Shown here piece by piece: positions 16,553 through 24,864 of a stretch of 32,808 nt of DNA. The notes under the pieces are model-generated. The model had not been told where the DNA came from and searched no databases. It saw nothing but the letters and a program-made list of their open reading frames with translations. This DNA comes from CAYRVF01 sp964427535. GTDB lineage: Bacteria > Chloroflexota > Ktedonobacteria > Ktedonobacterales > JADMIN01. The translations under genes were made by a program, and so were the position numbers. The stretch is taken from contig CAYRVF010000056.1 of assembly GCA_964427535.1 (NCBI GenBank), forward strand, positions 1-32,808, in the 5' to 3' direction. Numbering within the stretch: position 1 is the first letter of the stretch; each line of letters begins with the position of its first letter.

Positions 16553-17299
16553 TCACGCCCCTATGTGGAGTCCACCGTGCCCTGGGAACGAAGATGGCGC
16601 AGCGGCTGGGGCAAGCAGTATCGGCTGGCCTGGCGGGAGGTCTCCCAGATCAACAGCATCAGGTATGACAAGGTCAAAGACCGCGCGGTCACGGCTGTAG
16701 AGGCTGGTGGTGATACCCTGCCGTTCGCCATGCTGGACGCGATAGATGGGGTTCTCACGATTGCCAGCGTAGGCCAGCAACAGCCCATCTTCTCCAAGAT
16801 AGAGCATGTTGTTCCTGCCGCCCATATCCGCTTGCAAGCGCGTGAGGGAGGTGGGTGGATCCGCCTGCTGGCGCAGCGCAACCAGATGGGCGAGCGCCAC
16901 CTCCGTGTCGGCCTTGCCCTGCAGGACGCCGGCACTCGCATAGCGCGGCCGGAACTCCGCGTGTCGCGCGAATTCTCCGTTGTGCGCGAACGCGAAACAG
17001 GGTGAGGACGCGACAAACGGCTGTGCGTCCTCCTGGCCGCATGTGCTCAGCAATGAGGGGCGACGGAGATGTACTACGAGCCGTGTAGTCCAGGCGGTGC
17101 TCATCGCCTGCGCGTGCTGCTCATCATCGCGCAGTGCGTGCGCGGACGCGTAGCAACACAATCTCCCACTCTCCGCGTCGATCCAGGCGACGCCCCATCC
17201 CATGCCGGCAATGCCCCAGCGCTCGAGGTCGCGAGCGACGCGCAGGTACTCCCGCATCTGGAATGGATGTGCGCTGGCGACTGCGAATAGCTCACACAT
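16553..17299 (-). CDS. Class II glutamine amidotransferase (YafJ/EgtC-like)
   Basis: A 248-residue Ntn-hydrolase-type glutaminase. The protein begins MCELFAV, so Cys2 becomes the N-terminal nucleophile after Met removal; that fixes the start at 17299, where GAGGAG lies about 6 nt upstream. Other family features are VVHLRRPS near residue 75, the FAFAHNGEF oxyanion segment, and KADTEVALAHL. Such stand-alone domains hydrolyse glutamine or gamma-glutamyl compounds; YafJ-type roles are poorly known and EgtC acts in ergothioneine synthesis, but no egt genes are nearby. It is a single gene between a transposase remnant and ilvE on the same strand. A role with the gamma-glutamyl-type operon at 18.8-29 kb is only speculation. 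Confidence 0.85.
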   Translation of the reverse strand: MCELFAVASAHPFQMREYLRVARDLERWGIAGMGWGVAWIDAESGRLCCYASAHALRDDEQHAQAMSTAWTTRLVVHLRRPSLLSTCGQEDAQPFVASSPCFAFAHNGEFARHAEFRPRYASAGVLQGKADTEVALAHLVALRQQADPPTSLTRLQADMGGRNNMLYLGEDGLLLAYAGNRENPIYRVQHGERQGITTSLYSRDRAVFDLVIPDAVDLGDLPPGQPILLAPAAAPSSFPGHGGLHIGA

Positions 17300-17342
17300 A
17301 GTCCGCTCCTCGCTCATCACCATTCACACCGCACTCCGCTAG

Positions 17343-17370
17343 GCGAGTATAACCGAGCGAGTATAACCGA
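17343..17370. repeat. 14-bp tandem duplication containing TATACT on the minus strand
   Basis: Perfect copies of gcgagtataaccga at 17343-17356 and 17357-17370, about 45-70 nt upstream of the amidotransferase. On the minus strand each copy has a TATACT hexamer resembling a -10 box, and TTGACT lies at 17383-17378. The spacings are 12 and 26 nt, not the usual 17, so promoter function is uncertain. Confidence 0.6.
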
Positions 17371-17401
17371 CGCGGAGAGTCAACCTCCCTACGCCGGGCT
17401 C

Positions 17402-18388
17402 TTAGCCCTCATAGACGGGAGTGAGCCAGTCGCGGTGCCGTTCGTCCTCGCCACGCACGGCCGCGAAGTACGCACGCTGGAGGGCCGCCGTCACCGGTCC
17501 AACAGCTCCCGTGCCAATGCGCCGCCCATCCAGCTCGATCACCGGGGCAATCTGTACGCCCGTACCGCAGAGGAAAATCTCGTCGGCACCAAACAGCTCG
17601 GTGCGGTCAATACTGCGGTACTCTACGGTGAGCCCCTGCTCCTGTGCGAGCTGGAAGACCGCCCGGCGTGTGATGCCCACCAGAATGTCGTCGGAGACCG
17701 CCGGGGAGTACAGACGACCATTGCCTACCACGTAGAGGTTAGCCGACGTCGCCTCTGACACGTGGCCGTCGCTCGTGAGCATCACCGCATCGTCACAGCC
17801 CAGTTGCTGCGCGTCGTCCACGGCAAGGGCGGCGTTGATATAGCTGCCAGTGATCTTCGCGCGCGCCGGAATCGCGTTATCGCTGATGCGATACCAGGGC
17901 GACGTCATCAGGCGCAGGCCCGCACTCACATCGACATAGTTGCCCAGCGGCAGCGCGAAAACCGTGACCTCATCACGAATCCCGCGCAGCGCGACCTTGA
18001 TGACCGGCGAGGCCTTATACGCGAGCGGCCGCACATACACATCCTGCCGGAACTGGCCGCGCCGCACGATGTCCACACTGATACGGCAGAGGTCGTCGAC
18101 CGAGAGGCCTGCCTCGATCTTGAGCAGGTGGCACGACTTCAGCAAGCGCTCGTAGTGCTCGGCGAGCAGCAGCAGGTAGAGTTGTCCCTGACGCTCGTTC
18201 CAGTAGCCCCGAATGCCCTCGAAACAGCCGGTGCCGTAGTTCAGGGCGTGCGTCGCGACGCTGACCTTCGCATCCGCCAACGGCACGATGGCGCCTTCGA
18301 AGTAGGCATAGCCACCCTCAATCGCGCTGGTTGGAGGTGGCCCGTGAGGACGTTCGCGCGTTGTCGGGTCATTGGATGTCTCCGTCAT
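17402..18388 (-). CDS. ilvE: Branched-chain amino acid aminotransferase
   Basis: A 328-residue fold-type IV PLP enzyme that interconverts Leu/Ile/Val with their 2-oxo acids using glutamate/2-oxoglutarate. Recognisable features are the opening YFEGAIVPLADAKVSVATHALNYGTGCFEGIR, the catalytic lysine Lys178 in PARAKITGSYINAAL, VSEATSANLYVV, ILVGITRRAV and GTGVQIAPV. Length is normal apart from a short disordered N-terminal extension (residues 1-22). An AAGGGAAG site lies about 9 nt before the ATG. It is divergent from the permease-led operon with a 384-bp spacer. It could serve housekeeping synthesis or support catabolism by the neighbouring operon. Confidence 0.93.
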   Translation of the reverse strand: MTETSNDPTTRERPHGPPPTSAIEGGYAYFEGAIVPLADAKVSVATHALNYGTGCFEGIRGYWNERQGQLYLLLLAEHYERLLKSCHLLKIEAGLSVDDLCRISVDIVRRGQFRQDVYVRPLAYKASPVIKVALRGIRDEVTVFALPLGNYVDVSAGLRLMTSPWYRISDNAIPARAKITGSYINAALAVDDAQQLGCDDAVMLTSDGHVSEATSANLYVVGNGRLYSPAVSDDILVGITRRAVFQLAQEQGLTVEYRSIDRTELFGADEIFLCGTGVQIAPVIELDGRRIGTGAVGPVTAALQRAYFAAVRGEDERHRDWLTPVYEG

Positions 18389-18680
18389 GCAGCCGCTTCC
18401 CTTCCCGAATGTCTCGACGTGCGTCGGCCGACAGCGCGTCGTTCCGAGCAGTGGAACGTGCCTACCGCGTCCCTTTCACCCAAGGTAACATAACCGCGTT
18501 CGCGTGTATACCCTCCACATCGAACCTATCACCCAGCGTACGACAGGCGGCGACGCACAATCGGCGTGGGGGTGTGCCACGAGAAGCTGTTGTTTTCATG
18601 GCTCCATGCCGGGTGGCGCGCGCGTACCGTTCACGGAGAAGCTGGAGCTACGGGAGCCAGAGCACAGCTGTAGCACAGGA

Positions 18681-18719
18681 TTGACACTAGGTACAGTCCA
18701 TGGTACCGTTCGACATAAT
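18681..18719 (+). promoter_or_regulatory. Candidate promoter and operator of the permease-led operon
   Basis: A perfect TTGACA (18681-18686) is followed after 17 nt by TACCGT, a weak -10, and after 27 nt by CATAAT, a better -10 with poor spacing. An inverted repeat GGTAC...GTACC (about 18690-18707) lies between, so an operator may overlap the promoter, plausibly for the IclR regulator encoded in the operon. The rest of 18389-18680 holds no supported gene. Confidence 0.4.
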
Positions 18720-18772
18720 CAGAGGGGCGTTCCATTAGTTGGCATGCACGATCCTGCTCTCAGGAGGCACCC

Positions 18773-20296
18773 ATGTCAGACTCACCCGCTGGTAAGGCAC
18801 TCCCGCATGCAGCCGACACGCGTGATGAAGCCTATCAACTCAAGAAAGGGACCCTCAGCACCTGGGACGCGCTCGCCATGGCAATCGCCGTGCTCTCCCC
18901 CGCCATGGCCATGGCCTACAACACCTCGTTCTCTGCGACCGCATCGGGTGGCTCGACACCGCTCAGCTTCTTGATCGCCGGCCTATCGAGTCTCGCGCTT
19001 GCCTACGTCGTCATTCAGTTCACGCGCCGCATGGCCTCCGCCGGGTATGCGTATACCTACACGTCGAAGGCGCTCGGCCCGCTGGTCGGCTTTCTCGTCG
19101 GCTGGCTCTACACCTTCGGCTTCGCCTTATTCGTCCCGATGACGATGGCGGGGTTCAGCTACTACCTCGGTGTCTTGCTGAACACGCTGTTTGGCTGGAC
19201 CATCAACTGGTTCATCATCTTCATCCTCGGGATGATTGGCATCTTCTTGCTGTCGTACTTCGACATCAAGCTCTCGACCCGCACGCAATTGATCTTCGGC
19301 GGACTGTCGGTGCTGGTGCTGGTCATCCTGGCCGCCGCCATTATTACCCAGGGCGGCGCCCACGGGAACACGCTCAGCACATTCACACCCACGCATGTGC
19401 TGCGGTCGAACGGCATCTTCTATGGCATCGTGTTCGCCGTCGTCTCCTTCATCGGCTTCGAGACGTCCGCCGTTCTCGGTGAGGAGACGAGCAACCCTCG
19501 GCGCGCGATTCCGATCTCGATTCTCGGTGCGGTGCTCTTCGGCGTCGTCTTCTACGTGCTCATGACCTATGCCATCTCCATCGGCTACGGCGTGAACAAC
19601 GGCGCCACGTGGGGCGCTGACCCGACACCACTGCACACGCTTGCCTCCAAGTTCGCGCCATATCTGGTCGTGCTCGTCGACCTTGCGGGGATCATCAGCG
19701 CCTACATCGTGTGTCTCGCCTGCCACAACGCCACGGTGCGCGTGATGTTCGCGATGGGCCGCGACGGTGCGCTGCCACGCGCGCTTGGTCGCACGCATCC
19801 CGTCCACAAGACGCCAGTGAACGCGATTCTCGTCAACCTCTTCCTCGCGACGTTCCTGGCGATCATCGTCGGCTTCCCCACGGTCGCGAGCTGGGGACTG
19901 CCGGGTGGCGCGACTGGCCCGACGCTGGTCTATGGACTCTACGGCGGCACAGGGGGCATCGCGATCTCGGTCGTCTACGTCGCGCTGTGCATCAGCGGCA
20001 TCGTCTACTTCCGACGCGTGATGGGCCGCGAGTACAACGTGCTCAAGCATCTTATAGTGCCGATCATCGCCATCGTGGCCTACGCGCTGGGCATCTGGGG
20101 CTCGATCATCGGTAGCCCAGCTCCGCCCTTTACCATCATGGCGCCCCTCACCGCGCTGTGGATTCTGATCGGCATCGGCCTCGTCTTCTATCTGCGGTCC
20201 AGAAGCCCGCAGCTGGTGAGGGAACTCGGTCAGGTGCTGGGGGAAGAAGGCGGCACCGAGGCCGATGCCGGACTGGCCTCGCCTGGATCGGCCTGA
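18773..20296 (+). CDS. APC-family amino acid/amine permease
   Basis: A 507-residue inner-membrane transporter with about 12 hydrophobic helices. The N-terminal cytoplasmic tail ends in LKKGTLSTWDALAMAIAVLSPAMAMAYNTS, the first helix of amino acid-polyamine-organocation carriers. GFETSAVLGEETSNPRRAIPISI is the conserved FE-E-NPRRAIP segment, and RVMFAMGRDGALPRALGRTHPVHKTPVNAI is the typical loop between helices 8 and 9. The start has a strong AGGAGG site 5 nt upstream. It leads a run of ten same-strand genes, so it probably imports the substrate of that pathway: an amino acid, amine or acylated derivative. Exact specificity cannot be read from sequence. Confidence 0.9.
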   Translation: MSDSPAGKALPHAADTRDEAYQLKKGTLSTWDALAMAIAVLSPAMAMAYNTSFSATASGGSTPLSFLIAGLSSLALAYVVIQFTRRMASAGYAYTYTSKALGPLVGFLVGWLYTFGFALFVPMTMAGFSYYLGVLLNTLFGWTINWFIIFILGMIGIFLLSYFDIKLSTRTQLIFGGLSVLVLVILAAAIITQGGAHGNTLSTFTPTHVLRSNGIFYGIVFAVVSFIGFETSAVLGEETSNPRRAIPISILGAVLFGVVFYVLMTYAISIGYGVNNGATWGADPTPLHTLASKFAPYLVVLVDLAGIISAYIVCLACHNATVRVMFAMGRDGALPRALGRTHPVHKTPVNAILVNLFLATFLAIIVGFPTVASWGLPGGATGPTLVYGLYGGTGGIAISVVYVALCISGIVYFRRVMGREYNVLKHLIVPIIAIVAYALGIWGSIIGSPAPPFTIMAPLTALWILIGIGLVFYLRSRSPQLVRELGQVLGEEGGTEADAGLASPGSA

Positions 20297-20343
20297 CCTG
20301 ACGCCGACTCACGTGTGACGACCGCGAAGAAATCAGGTGCTCG

Positions 20344-21504
20344 ATGCTGGCGCCGACCCACGCGACGCGGCGAGAGGAGGCAGAGCCGATCACGGTGCGT
20401 CGTGTCGATCTGCTCGTCGTCGATCTGCCCTTGATCACCACGTTCACGACGAGCTTCGGCACGACGCGCACCCGGCAGACGTTGCTCGTGCGCATCTCCA
20501 CGACAGACGGTCTGGTGGGCTACGGCGAGGCCGCCGCGCTCAACGATCCCTTCTATCGCTCCGAGACGACCGGCACGTGCCTGCACATCCTGCGTGACTA
20601 CGCCGTGCCCATGATTCTGGGCAAGCCGCTCGCGGAAGCGTGGGAGGTCGCTGGCATGCTCGCGCCCATCCGTGGCCACACCTTCGCCAAGGCGGGGCTC
20701 GAATGTGCCGTCTGGGACGTGTTCGCGCAGCGGTCTGGCCGCTCACTCAGCGACCTCTTTGGCGGCACGCGCACACACATCGAGGTCGGGGAGAGCATCG
20801 GCATCCACCCCACCATGGAGGAGACCCTGGAGGAAGTAGCGCTCCGGCTAGCGGAGGGCTACCGGCGCATCAAGCTGAAAATCGCGCCGGGGCGTGACGC
20901 GGCGACTGTGGAAGCCGTACGCGAGCGCTTCGGCGACATCGTGCTGATGGTCGACGCCAACGCCAGCTACACGCTGGACGATCTGCCGAGGTTGAAGCGG
21001 CTCGACGCCTACGATCTGCTGATGATAGAGCAGCCACTCGCGTTCGACGATATTGTCGATCACGCGCGGCTGCAACGCGAGCTGCGCACGCCCATCTGCC
21101 TGGACGAGAGCATCAGCTCACCGGAGGATGCGCGTCGTGCGCTGGATATTGGCGCCTGCCGCATTCTCAACGTCAAGCCGGGGCGCGTCGGTGGACCGGC
21201 CGCCAGTCTCGCGATTCATGACCTGTGCCGCCAGCGCGACGTGCCCCTCTGGGTTGGCGGCATGCTGGAGTCGGGAATCGGCCGGGCCTTTAACATCGCC
21301 ATCGCTTCGCTGCCCGGATTCTCGTTGCCGGCGGATATGTCGCCGTCATCGGTGTTTTACGCCGAAGATCTGGTTGACCCAACGTACACCATAAGTGCGG
21401 ACGGCCTGATCGCCGTCCCTCCGACGCCAGGGCTCGGCTATCCCGTCCATGAGGATCGCATCGCCCGGTATACGTCATCGAGCTGGAGCGGGGAAGCGTC
21501 ATGA
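20344..21504 (+). CDS. Enolase-superfamily enzyme, N-acylamino acid racemase/o-succinylbenzoate synthase type
   Basis: A 386-residue muconate-lactonising subgroup enzyme. Catalytic features are all present: the KxK motif Lys177/Lys179 (RIKLKIAPG), metal ligands Asp204 (VDANASYT), Glu229 (IEQPL) and Asp254 (CLDESI), and the opposite base Lys278 (NVKPGRVGG). WVGGMLESGIGRAFNIAIASLPGF is typical of the MenC/N-succinylamino acid racemase group. In menaquinone operons this enzyme makes o-succinylbenzoate, but no other men gene is here; the permease and ligase neighbours favour amino acid or N-acyl/dipeptide racemisation (inference). ATG 20344 has AGGTG 4 nt upstream. Its stop overlaps the next start by 4 bp, indicating translational coupling. 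Confidence 0.88.
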   Translation: MLAPTHATRREEAEPITVRRVDLLVVDLPLITTFTTSFGTTRTRQTLLVRISTTDGLVGYGEAAALNDPFYRSETTGTCLHILRDYAVPMILGKPLAEAWEVAGMLAPIRGHTFAKAGLECAVWDVFAQRSGRSLSDLFGGTRTHIEVGESIGIHPTMEETLEEVALRLAEGYRRIKLKIAPGRDAATVEAVRERFGDIVLMVDANASYTLDDLPRLKRLDAYDLLMIEQPLAFDDIVDHARLQRELRTPICLDESISSPEDARRALDIGACRILNVKPGRVGGPAASLAIHDLCRQRDVPLWVGGMLESGIGRAFNIAIASLPGFSLPADMSPSSVFYAEDLVDPTYTISADGLIAVPPTPGLGYPVHEDRIARYTSSSWSGEAS

Positions 21505-22238
21505 TGCATCTCTATCTGCTGCAATGTGGGTGGTGTGAAGTCGGCAATGATGTGCTCATGCCAGGGAAGGGACTGAGCGGCCGGGTACATGTGCCGGTGC
21601 TGCAGTTGCTCGTGCGAACGGAGAACGCAACGTACCTCATCGACACGGGCATGCCCGATAGCTGGATCGATCGCACGGGTGACCTGGACGGTGAAGAGAT
21701 CTTTCCCCACATGGCCGCCGAGGACGCGATCGATCGCCAGCTCGCGCGGCTCGATCTGCGTCCGCACGATATTACAGCGGTGATCAACACGCATCTGCAC
21801 TTCGATCACGCCGGCGGGAACGCGCACTTTCCGGGGGTGCCGATTCTGGTGCAAGAGGCGGAGATCGCGGCAGCCCGCGCCGGGCGGATTACGTCGCGCG
21901 ATTGGGACGTGCCGGGTCTCGCCTACCAGACCATGCAGGGTGACCGCACGATCTGCGAGGGGCTCGATCTGCTCTCCACACCGGGGCACACGATGGGCCA
22001 TCAGTCGGTGCTCATTCGCTTGAGCGGGGGCCAGCGCATCCTCTACACGGGTGATGCTGTCTATACCGCGAAGAACTGGACGGACGACGCGCTCAGCGCG
22101 ATGAATGATCCCACCTTGGGCCAGGCATCCGTGGAGCGGTTGCGTCAGGAGGCCGCGAAGCCCGATACGCTGGTGATCTTCGGCCACGATCCAGATCAAT
22201 GGGCGACGCTGCGCCACGCTCCTGAGTACTACGCGTAG
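21501..22238 (+). CDS. Metallo-beta-lactamase-fold hydrolase (AHL-lactonase-like)
   Basis: A 245-residue zinc hydrolase. The metal motif HLHFDH spans residues 98-103, with His163-type STPGHTMGHQ, bridging Asp185 in YTGDAVY and His229 in FGHDPDQW. Order and length match the N-acyl homoserine lactonase-like branch of the superfamily. Because it is coupled by an ATGA overlap to the racemase-type gene and lies 10 nt before a ligase gene, a role in hydrolysing a pathway lactone, amide or ester is more likely than quorum quenching, though that cannot be excluded. A second ATG (21504) directly follows the first. Confidence 0.88.
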   Translation: MMHLYLLQCGWCEVGNDVLMPGKGLSGRVHVPVLQLLVRTENATYLIDTGMPDSWIDRTGDLDGEEIFPHMAAEDAIDRQLARLDLRPHDITAVINTHLHFDHAGGNAHFPGVPILVQEAEIAAARAGRITSRDWDVPGLAYQTMQGDRTICEGLDLLSTPGHTMGHQSVLIRLSGGQRILYTGDAVYTAKNWTDDALSAMNDPTLGQASVERLRQEAAKPDTLVIFGHDPDQWATLRHAPEYYA

Positions 22239-22248
22239 GAGGCGAGAG

Positions 22249-23583
22249 ATGGGAGATGAGCTGCCCATGCCACGCGAGGACGACATCACCCGCGTGACTG
22301 AGCTGATCGAGGAGCACGACATCACCAGCGTGCGCGTCAGTCTCGGTGACCTCCACGGCATTGCGCGCGGGCGCACCGTGCCGTCTGACGCCTTTCTGGA
22401 CGCGGTGGCTTCCGGCGGCACCTATTTCACCAATTTCGTGCTCGCCGTCGATTCGGCCTGCGGCATCGCCCCCATCAGCGCCATCGATCTGACGAACGGG
22501 TTTCCCAACTGGCGGCTCATTCCTGATCTGACGACGTTTACGCCACTGCCCTGGGCACCTGGCCAGGCGCGCGTGCTCGCCGACCTCTACGACCCTGACG
22601 GACATCCCGCGCCGATGCCACGCGCCCTGCTGAAACGCCAGCTCGCCCAGGCCGAGGCGAACGGCGTCACCGTCGACAGCGCGCTGGAATATGAGTTCAC
22701 CGTATTCCAGCGCGATCAGTCCGGCAATACAATCCCCTTCGACACGACGCTGCAGTATGGCAGCGAGCTGGTGCATGCACGTGCGGAGCCGATCTGGCAG
22801 CCCATCTTCACGGCGATCGCCGGGATGGGGATCGCCGTCGAGGCGTTCTCGCATGAGTACAGTCCCGCGCAGTGCGAGATCAGCCTCGCGCATCAACGCG
22901 GGATGCGCGCCGCGGACGACGCCTTTCAGTTCAAGACGTCGGTCAAAGAGGTGATGGGCCGCCACGGCTATCTCGCCACGTTCATGACGAAGCCCCTCAA
23001 CGACGCGAACGCCAACGGCTGCCACGTCCATATCTCGCTGCTCGACCGCGACGGGCACAATCTGCTGGTGGACCCCGACGCGGAGAGCGGCGTCTCGCCG
23101 CTGTTCTGGCACTTCCTCGCAGGCCAGCTCGCTCACGCACCCGCCATGGTGGCGCTGACGAGCCCCACGCTCAACTGCTATAAGCGGCTCGTCCCCAACC
23201 GCTTCGCACCCATCACCGTCAATTGGGGCTGGGAGGACCGCACCGTGCTGCTGCGCATCCCAATGCAGCGCGGCAGCGGCACGCACATCGAAAATAGGCT
23301 ACCGAGCGCCGCCAGCAACCCCTATCTCGCGCTCGCGGCGGTGCTCGCCGCCGGGCTGGATGGTATCCGCACGCAGAAGCCGATGCCCGCGTCTGACAGC
23401 GCGCCGCCGCTGCCGCGCACGTTGCCAGACGCGCTTGAGACGCTGCGGGCGGATGAGACGCTCGTGGAGGCGTTCGGCGAGCAATTTATCTCGGATTACG
23501 CGACCATCAAGCGCATGGAGGTGGACCGAGCGAACGCCTACGTGACCGACTGGGATCGCAACGAGTACATGGAGATGTTCTGA
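22249..23583 (+). CDS. Glutamine-synthetase-family ligase, first copy
   Basis: A 444-residue GS-fold enzyme. Metal-binding and ATP-site features are in order: Glu147/Glu149 (ALEYEF), Glu203 and Glu210 (EYSPAQCE), His259/His261 (GCHVHISL), and the arginines of NWGWEDRTVLLRIP and ENRLPSAASNPYL. The N-terminal SLGDLHGIARGRTVP corresponds to the beta-grasp loop of GS. The sequence diverges from housekeeping GlnA and resembles gamma-glutamylamine/anilide synthetases (PuuA, IpuC, AtdA1 types), which ligate glutamate to an amine. GGAGG lies 6 nt before ATG 22249. It ends 2 nt before the aminotransferase gene, so the pair is clearly co-transcribed. Confidence 0.88.
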   Translation: MGDELPMPREDDITRVTELIEEHDITSVRVSLGDLHGIARGRTVPSDAFLDAVASGGTYFTNFVLAVDSACGIAPISAIDLTNGFPNWRLIPDLTTFTPLPWAPGQARVLADLYDPDGHPAPMPRALLKRQLAQAEANGVTVDSALEYEFTVFQRDQSGNTIPFDTTLQYGSELVHARAEPIWQPIFTAIAGMGIAVEAFSHEYSPAQCEISLAHQRGMRAADDAFQFKTSVKEVMGRHGYLATFMTKPLNDANANGCHVHISLLDRDGHNLLVDPDAESGVSPLFWHFLAGQLAHAPAMVALTSPTLNCYKRLVPNRFAPITVNWGWEDRTVLLRIPMQRGSGTHIENRLPSAASNPYLALAAVLAAGLDGIRTQKPMPASDSAPPLPRTLPDALETLRADETLVEAFGEQFISDYATIKRMEVDRANAYVTDWDRNEYMEMF

Positions 23584-23585
23584 AC

Positions 23586-24836
23586 ATGGAGATCACCGTA
23601 CGCCCGAACGCCCTCACCACAGACTGGCGCGACCTGTTCTCGGAGCGCATGACCGACATGGAGAACGACGCGCTCGCGAGCCTCCTCGCGCTCGGCGGCC
23701 GGAGCGACATCATCTCGTTCGCTGGGGGACTGCCCGACGCGGCCACGTTTCTGAATGATAAGGTCGCCGACGTGCTCCAACAGGTCGTGCGCGATATCGC
23801 GGCCACCGCGCTCCAGTATGGCCCGACACCGGGGCTTCCGGCGACGCGCGACTGGTTCGTGTCCTATCTGGCACGACACGAAGGGATCACACGCCCGCGA
23901 GAGGCCGTGATGGTGACGAGCGGCGGGATCGAAGCCCTCGACCTGCTCAACAAAGTGCTGGTCGATCCCGGCGATATCGTGCTGATGGAGGCGCCCACCT
24001 ACCTCGGCGCGTGCATGGTGACGGCGAGCTATCAGGGGCAGATACGCGGCGTGCCAATTGACGACGACGGGCTCGACGTCGCGGCGCTGCGGCACCTGCT
24101 GGACGATCTGGAGCGGGAACGGCGGCGGCCGAAGATGCTCTACACCATCCCGGACTACCAGAATCCCAGCGGCATCACGATGTCGGCGGCGCGACGAGAC
24201 GCACTGGTGGCAGTCGCGGCCGAGCGCGGGTTGCTGCTCGTGGAGGATCTCGCCTATCGCCTGCTCGGATGGGCGGACGACCAGCCCGCCACGCTCTGGT
24301 CGCGCAATCCTGACGGTGTCGTGCTGATTGACACCTATGCCAAGACGCTCTTCCCCGCCGCGCGCATCGCGTGTGTCGCGGGGCCGGCCCAGATCATCCA
24401 GGCGATGACGCTCGCCAAACAGACAACCGACCAGTTCGCGAGCACGTTGAGCCAGTGTGTCTTGCTCGAGTTCGATCGCCGCGGCTGGTGGGACGAGCAG
24501 TTGCGCCATGCGCGCGCGATCTATGCCCAGCGTTGCCGGCGCATGCTCGACAGCATGGAGCGCCTGTTGCCCCCGGACGTGCGCTGGACAGAGCCACGAG
24601 GCGGCTTCTTCACCTGGGTCACGCTGCCACACGGACTCGACAGCACGGCGCTCGCGCGGCAGGCGCTGGAGAGGGGCGTCGCCTATGTTCCAGGGCCGCC
24701 CTTCTTCGCGTCAGACCCTGCCCAAGGGCAAACGCATCTGCGGCTGAGCTACAGCTATGTCGGGCTCGAGCAGATTGACGAAGGCATACGCCGCCTGTCG
24801 GCAGTTGTGGCAGATGCGGCAGCACAGCGGCAGTAG
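23586..24836 (+). CDS. PLP-dependent aminotransferase (class I/II, MocR/LysN-like)
   Basis: A 416-residue fold-type I aminotransferase. Key segments are FAGGLPDAATF near residue 45, ALQYGPTPGLPATRDW, VTSGGIEALDLL, MEAPTYLGA, YTIPDYQNPSGITMS, VEDLAYRLL with the PLP-contacting Asp, and the Schiff-base lysine Lys253 in DTYAKTLFPAARIA. This is the layout of 2-aminoadipate/valine-pyruvate-like aminotransferases without a fused GntR domain. LFPAARIACV replaces the usual APGLRLGW, so substrate use may differ. The gene starts 2 nt after the first ligase and is followed by the second, suggesting it removes an amino group from the pathway intermediate. Confidence 0.9.
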   Translation: MEITVRPNALTTDWRDLFSERMTDMENDALASLLALGGRSDIISFAGGLPDAATFLNDKVADVLQQVVRDIAATALQYGPTPGLPATRDWFVSYLARHEGITRPREAVMVTSGGIEALDLLNKVLVDPGDIVLMEAPTYLGACMVTASYQGQIRGVPIDDDGLDVAALRHLLDDLERERRRPKMLYTIPDYQNPSGITMSAARRDALVAVAAERGLLLVEDLAYRLLGWADDQPATLWSRNPDGVVLIDTYAKTLFPAARIACVAGPAQIIQAMTLAKQTTDQFASTLSQCVLLEFDRRGWWDEQLRHARAIYAQRCRRMLDSMERLLPPDVRWTEPRGGFFTWVTLPHGLDSTALARQALERGVAYVPGPPFFASDPAQGQTHLRLSYSYVGLEQIDEGIRRLSAVVADAAAQRQ

Positions 24837-24864
24837 CGGACCGCACGGTGAAAGGCAGGTTGGA

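Noticed and set aside
20344..21504. Menaquinone biosynthesis gene menC
   Set aside because: Sequence alone allows it, but no other men gene is in the window and the context is amino acid/amine metabolism, so the symbol was not assigned.
21501..22238. Dedicated quorum-quenching AHL lactonase
   Set aside because: The fold matches but the gene is translationally coupled inside a metabolic operon and no quorum-sensing gene is near; kept only as an alternative.
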